This document shows, piece by piece, positions 61,227-64,000 of a DNA stretch of 64,000 nucleotides. Under the pieces are notes generated by a model. That model had not been told where the DNA came from, did no database searches, and worked only from the letters and a program-made list of their open reading frames with translations. The translations under genes and the position numbers were made by a program. Each line of letters opens with the position of its first letter. The first letter of the stretch is position 1. This DNA is from Pseudoruegeria aquimaris. Its GTDB lineage: Bacteria; Pseudomonadota; Alphaproteobacteria; Rhodobacterales; Rhodobacteraceae. The stretch spans positions 124,001 to 188,000 of the forward strand of contig NZ_FWFQ01000003.1 of NCBI RefSeq assembly GCF_900172235.1. The letters are read 5' to 3'.

Positions 61227-63398
61227 TCAGAGAGCGATCTCCCACTTCCCCTTGCCAACGCTCCGAACAAAGCCGGCCTTGAGCTTGTTCCACAAAGGCG
61301 CGCCAAAGATATTCGAGAGGGATTGGCCTTCGATGCCTTTGACCAGATCTTCTGTCTTGATTGGCGCCGGTCCGTTGTTGTGCGCATCAACAAGACGTTG
61401 GATGACCAGCAGTCGATGATTTCCAATGATGTCGATCGAACCCTTGCCAGGAACAAATAGCGTTCCCGAGTTCTCGCCAGTCGTTTCCAGCCGAACGGAT
61501 TGCCCGCCTTGGGCCAGAACGCGATCACGGCGCAAGACTGCCCGCAGCTTGTCGGCGATCAGATTGATCTCGGTGGCGTGGCCATCGATGTGTTCGGCCA
61601 GTGGTGTGAGTACATTAGCCCCAATGCACGGACCGGGCGCGTTGCCGGCCTGCAGAACCAACCCGATGCCGAGATGGCTCCGGCTACGAAGCTGGGTATC
61701 GACCGCCGAGCGAACCTTTTCCTGGTCCAGCGAGCGCGCGAGATATACCGGCGCTTCACCGCCGTCGGTCGCCAAAGTTCCGAGATACCAAAGGTGGCGC
61801 GACAGTTCCTCGGCGGCCGGGGTATCGAGCACCTCCACGAGCCGCGCGCGGAGGTGTTCTGCGACCCAACCGTCACGCACCCGGTAGATTCTGTAACGTT
61901 CGGGGTTGCCGCCCGGAGCCGCCTGTCCTTCGCTCACCTTGAGGTCCACCTTTCCAGGGGTCGCGACGACCTCGGCGGTGGCCGGACCGACTTCGTCCTC
62001 GTCGTCGATCAGGTCATCGCCTTCCCATCCAGCCGGAACGAGAAAGCCGAGTTCGGTCAGAAGCGTCGCATCGACATTGCGGTCGAGGAGCCACGCGCCG
62101 CTGACCCTGTCGAAGCCCATGTCCCACAGAGCCAGCAAGGCCGGAATTGCGGCCATTGTCTCGGCAGGTGTCGGCGCGCGACCTTCGCGCAGGATGCCCC
62201 AATGGCGCAGCAGACGGTGCCCAAGAACCCTTTCAAAAGGATCGTCGACGCTGAGCAGACTGGTCGTGTTCCGGTCCGTAAGCGTGAAATCGAGCGTCTG
62301 AGACTCTGTTCTCCCCGGGCGGCGATACCGGACCGCGATCTCGATGAAGCGTATCGCCACCGCCCGACCGAATATCCGCGACAACCCCGGCTGCGTTTCG
62401 ATGATCTCGGAAATGTCCTGGTCAATCGTCGTGGAAAGCGACAAGCGATTTGCGAGATTGCCGATGCTGATATCGGCGCGAATGACCCGAGCGCGGAGAA
62501 CGACCGCATCGTCCATTTCCGGCAGATCGAGTTCGAAGCCGTTGCGGAACCGGGAGATGTCGTAGGCCTGAAAATCGACGGGCTGGTTGGAGTAGTTCTG
62601 GGACAGCGCCGTTTCGATGAAGCGTTCGGCAATAAGGTGGCGCAGCTTCCTGTTTCCCGCGCGCACATGGACGCGCCCAGTCGACGGCGTGTAGACGATC
62701 ATCGCCTCGCCGGGCGGCCGGAAATAGAGCTTCGAACGGTTGCCTTCCTCGTCGATTTCCCTAACGCTGGCCGGGCGATCGGGATGATAGAGCAGAAACA
62801 TCTCGGCCGCGGGCTCGTCGCCCTCTTCGGGAAGCTCATACTTTTCGATATTGTAGCCGTCGCCCCGATCGAGGGCTTCCTTGATCTCGTCCAGCAGACC
62901 TTGAAGCCGCGCGTCATCCGGTTCCGGAGCCCCGTCGAGCGAAGGCTCAGCCATGAAGGTCTGGTAATGCTTGTCGTAGCGCCGGTAGAGCCGCAAATGC
63001 AGACTGTTTTCGGCCGCTTCGAACAGCGCCAGTTCATTCGTATAGGCCCAGAGACTTCGCGCCAGGGCGTCCCGCTGGTTCAGGAGTCTCCTGGCGCGTT
63101 CCGGTTCAAGCTTCGACTCGGCAAGTCCTTCGAGCACGAAATCTCCCCGGTCGCTGGCGATCGTCACGACGCGCGCAGCCTCATCGTCCAGCGGCCGTAA
63201 CCGCTCCATATTCTCGCGGTTCAGCATTTCGCTGGCGGTCGAGGGACCGTCCGTGTCCTCCGAACCAAATCTGTATTTCGCGAGCCAGTTGAGCCTGTCG
63301 AAGGCCCTGCTCTCAAGAAACGAGGCCAGGAGCGCGGGTTCTGCCTCCGCAAACAGGCGGGAGAGATTCGGGCAGGACTTGGTCGGGGTTCGTACCAT
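61227..63398 (-). CDS. Large protein of unknown function
   Basis: 723 residues with CCGGAG before the ATG. No membrane segments, P-loop or nuclease motif could be seen. The N-terminal 200 residues are helical and charged (LESKLEPERARRLLNQRDALA-like). The middle has mixed beta strands (SIGNLANRLSLSTTIDQDISE). The C-terminus has KGSIDIIGNHRLLVIQRLVD and ends in a small winged-helix-like part (LWNKLKAGFVRSVGKGKWEIAL). Standing alone between a prophage and another mobile module, it could be a defence or cargo gene; that is a guess from position. Confidence 0.6.
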   Translation of the reverse strand: MVRTPTKSCPNLSRLFAEAEPALLASFLESRAFDRLNWLAKYRFGSEDTDGPSTASEMLNRENMERLRPLDDEAARVVTIASDRGDFVLEGLAESKLEPERARRLLNQRDALARSLWAYTNELALFEAAENSLHLRLYRRYDKHYQTFMAEPSLDGAPEPDDARLQGLLDEIKEALDRGDGYNIEKYELPEEGDEPAAEMFLLYHPDRPASVREIDEEGNRSKLYFRPPGEAMIVYTPSTGRVHVRAGNRKLRHLIAERFIETALSQNYSNQPVDFQAYDISRFRNGFELDLPEMDDAVVLRARVIRADISIGNLANRLSLSTTIDQDISEIIETQPGLSRIFGRAVAIRFIEIAVRYRRPGRTESQTLDFTLTDRNTTSLLSVDDPFERVLGHRLLRHWGILREGRAPTPAETMAAIPALLALWDMGFDRVSGAWLLDRNVDATLLTELGFLVPAGWEGDDLIDDEDEVGPATAEVVATPGKVDLKVSEGQAAPGGNPERYRIYRVRDGWVAEHLRARLVEVLDTPAAEELSRHLWYLGTLATDGGEAPVYLARSLDQEKVRSAVDTQLRSRSHLGIGLVLQAGNAPGPCIGANVLTPLAEHIDGHATEINLIADKLRAVLRRDRVLAQGGQSVRLETTGENSGTLFVPGKGSIDIIGNHRLLVIQRLVDAHNNGPAPIKTEDLVKGIEGQSLSNIFGAPLWNKLKAGFVRSVGKGKWEIAL

Positions 63399-63779
63399 TC
63401 AAGTCTCCGGGAAGTGGAAATAGCGACCATGCGAACGCGCAAGAACTCGCCCGCAAAACGCGGGGGTCGCTCGCATTGTCCTGGGATCATTGTCGCGATC
63501 GTTCAAATTGTGCACGGAGCCGCGCCCAGACGAGACGTGGGGGGCAAGCGTGACGATAGCCTGACAATCTGATCGTTCCGGGTAATCGGCGCGGGGCATG
63601 AACTCACCTCAACCAATAGCTGCTCGACAGCGACTCAACCTCAGATAATTGTGGCGCGCTGTCGGAAGCACAAGCAAAAATGTTCGCATTACGTTCTGTT
63701 TGGCGTGGCACCCGTCCCATTCCGGCGCCGCGGATGGCTTTTCTCATGGGAATCTCCCAGGAAGGCACACCGTGATCCC
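63399..63779. other. Divergent intergenic region, nothing recognised
   Basis: 381 bp between the large unknown gene (minus) and the small plus-strand gene. Should hold both promoters, but no clear -35/-10 pair, operator or repeat could be supported. Confidence 0.5.
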
Positions 63780-63983
63780 ATGAAACGCCCCAATCCCCTG
63801 TCGCCCCCATTAATGACCCCGGTCGAACGCCGGGCGGAACTCTGTCGCCTGCTGGCCGCCGGGCTGGTCAGGCTGCGGATGCGGGAGAACGGGCAACATA
63901 TCGAGAGAGAAGGAGAATTTCCGCTACACAACTCACGCGACCGGAGCGGTAGTGCGGGTCCAACCAACCGGAGGACCGCATGA
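63780..63983 (+). CDS. Small conserved protein upstream of a DUF2924 gene
   Basis: 67 residues from the ATG at 63780. PVERRAELCRLLAAGLVRLR and EGEFPLHNSRDRS are like the small proteins that precede DUF2924 and recombinase genes in alphaproteobacterial mobile elements. It overlaps the next start (ATGA). Confidence 0.6.
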   Translation: MKRPNPLSPPLMTPVERRAELCRLLAAGLVRLRMRENGQHIEREGEFPLHNSRDRSGSAGPTNRRTA

Positions 63984-64000
63984 ACACACACGATCCCATT
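63980..64000 (+). CDS. Start of a DUF2924-like gene, cut by the window edge
   Basis: Seven codons, MNTHDPI, with GGAGG seven bases before the ATG. The start matches the usual beginning of DUF2924 proteins, which precede a serine recombinase. Only the first residues are visible. Confidence 0.45.

Noticed and set aside
61500-63200. 566-codon plus-strand frame opposite the large unknown protein
   Set aside because: No motifs and no ribosome site; the minus-strand frame is longer, has a good start and balanced composition.

Overview
This window is high-GC DNA, most likely from an alphaproteobacterium of the Rhodobacteraceae type. That inference rests on codon use, on tightly overlapping operons, on a phnCDEE/phnGHIJKL layout with DUF1045 and hexapeptide acyltransferase partners, and on phage genes (DUF6362, DUF6511, DUF2924 types) common in that family. 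No rRNA, complete tRNA or CRISPR array was seen.

Layout. (1) 1-2380: an AGE-family sugar epimerase (cut by the window edge) is divergent from an L-threonate dehydrogenase/2-oxo-tetronate isomerase pair. (2) 2453-9452: an accessory stretch holds a PD-(D/E)XK nuclease, an IS256-family element, an outer-membrane barrel-like protein, a periplasmic amidohydrolase, the wreck of a second amidohydrolase, and a NicO metal permease fused to a DUF3299 domain. (3) 10057-16332: a LysR regulator is divergent from a Ugp-like ABC importer that ends in a calcineurin-type phosphodiesterase. (4) 16813-28595: the first phn system, phnFGHIJKLM-phnCDEE-acyltransferase-AbrB-like membrane protein. (5) 28565-33765, minus strand: an accessory operon of SBP, ATPase, permease, methyltransferase, PhnM-like amidohydrolase and TIM-barrel protein. 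(6) 34377-46736: a second phn system, phnCDEE-acyltransferase, phnF (minus), phnGHIJKLN, DUF1045 (minus), phnM. (7) 46781-61133, minus strand: a decayed prophage replication/packaging module, containing a helicase whose Walker A motif is interrupted by an intein and a dense repeat cluster that may be a phage origin. (8) 61227-64000: a large protein of unknown function and the start of another mobile-element module.

The most interesting result is that the two phn systems are not equivalent. PhnJ2 has the four cysteines of a radical-SAM C-P lyase. PhnJ1 keeps only one of them: the other two cluster ligands and the thiyl-radical cysteine are Ser, Leu and Gly. The rest of the PhnG-L complex, the PhnI H-x4-H metal site and a complete importer are retained. 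Cluster 1 also has no phnN. By known mechanism it should not perform radical C-P cleavage, so it may do different organophosphorus chemistry. Next to it sits an undescribed-looking operon that pairs a third phosphonate-type importer with a PhnM-type amidohydrolase, a methyltransferase and a TIM-barrel enzyme. Candidate Pho boxes precede five of these units, and a candidate PhnF operator (ATTCA-N6-TGAAT) precedes both phnF1 and phnC1. This points to a phosphate-starvation island of about 30 kb with three importers and three PhnM-type enzymes.
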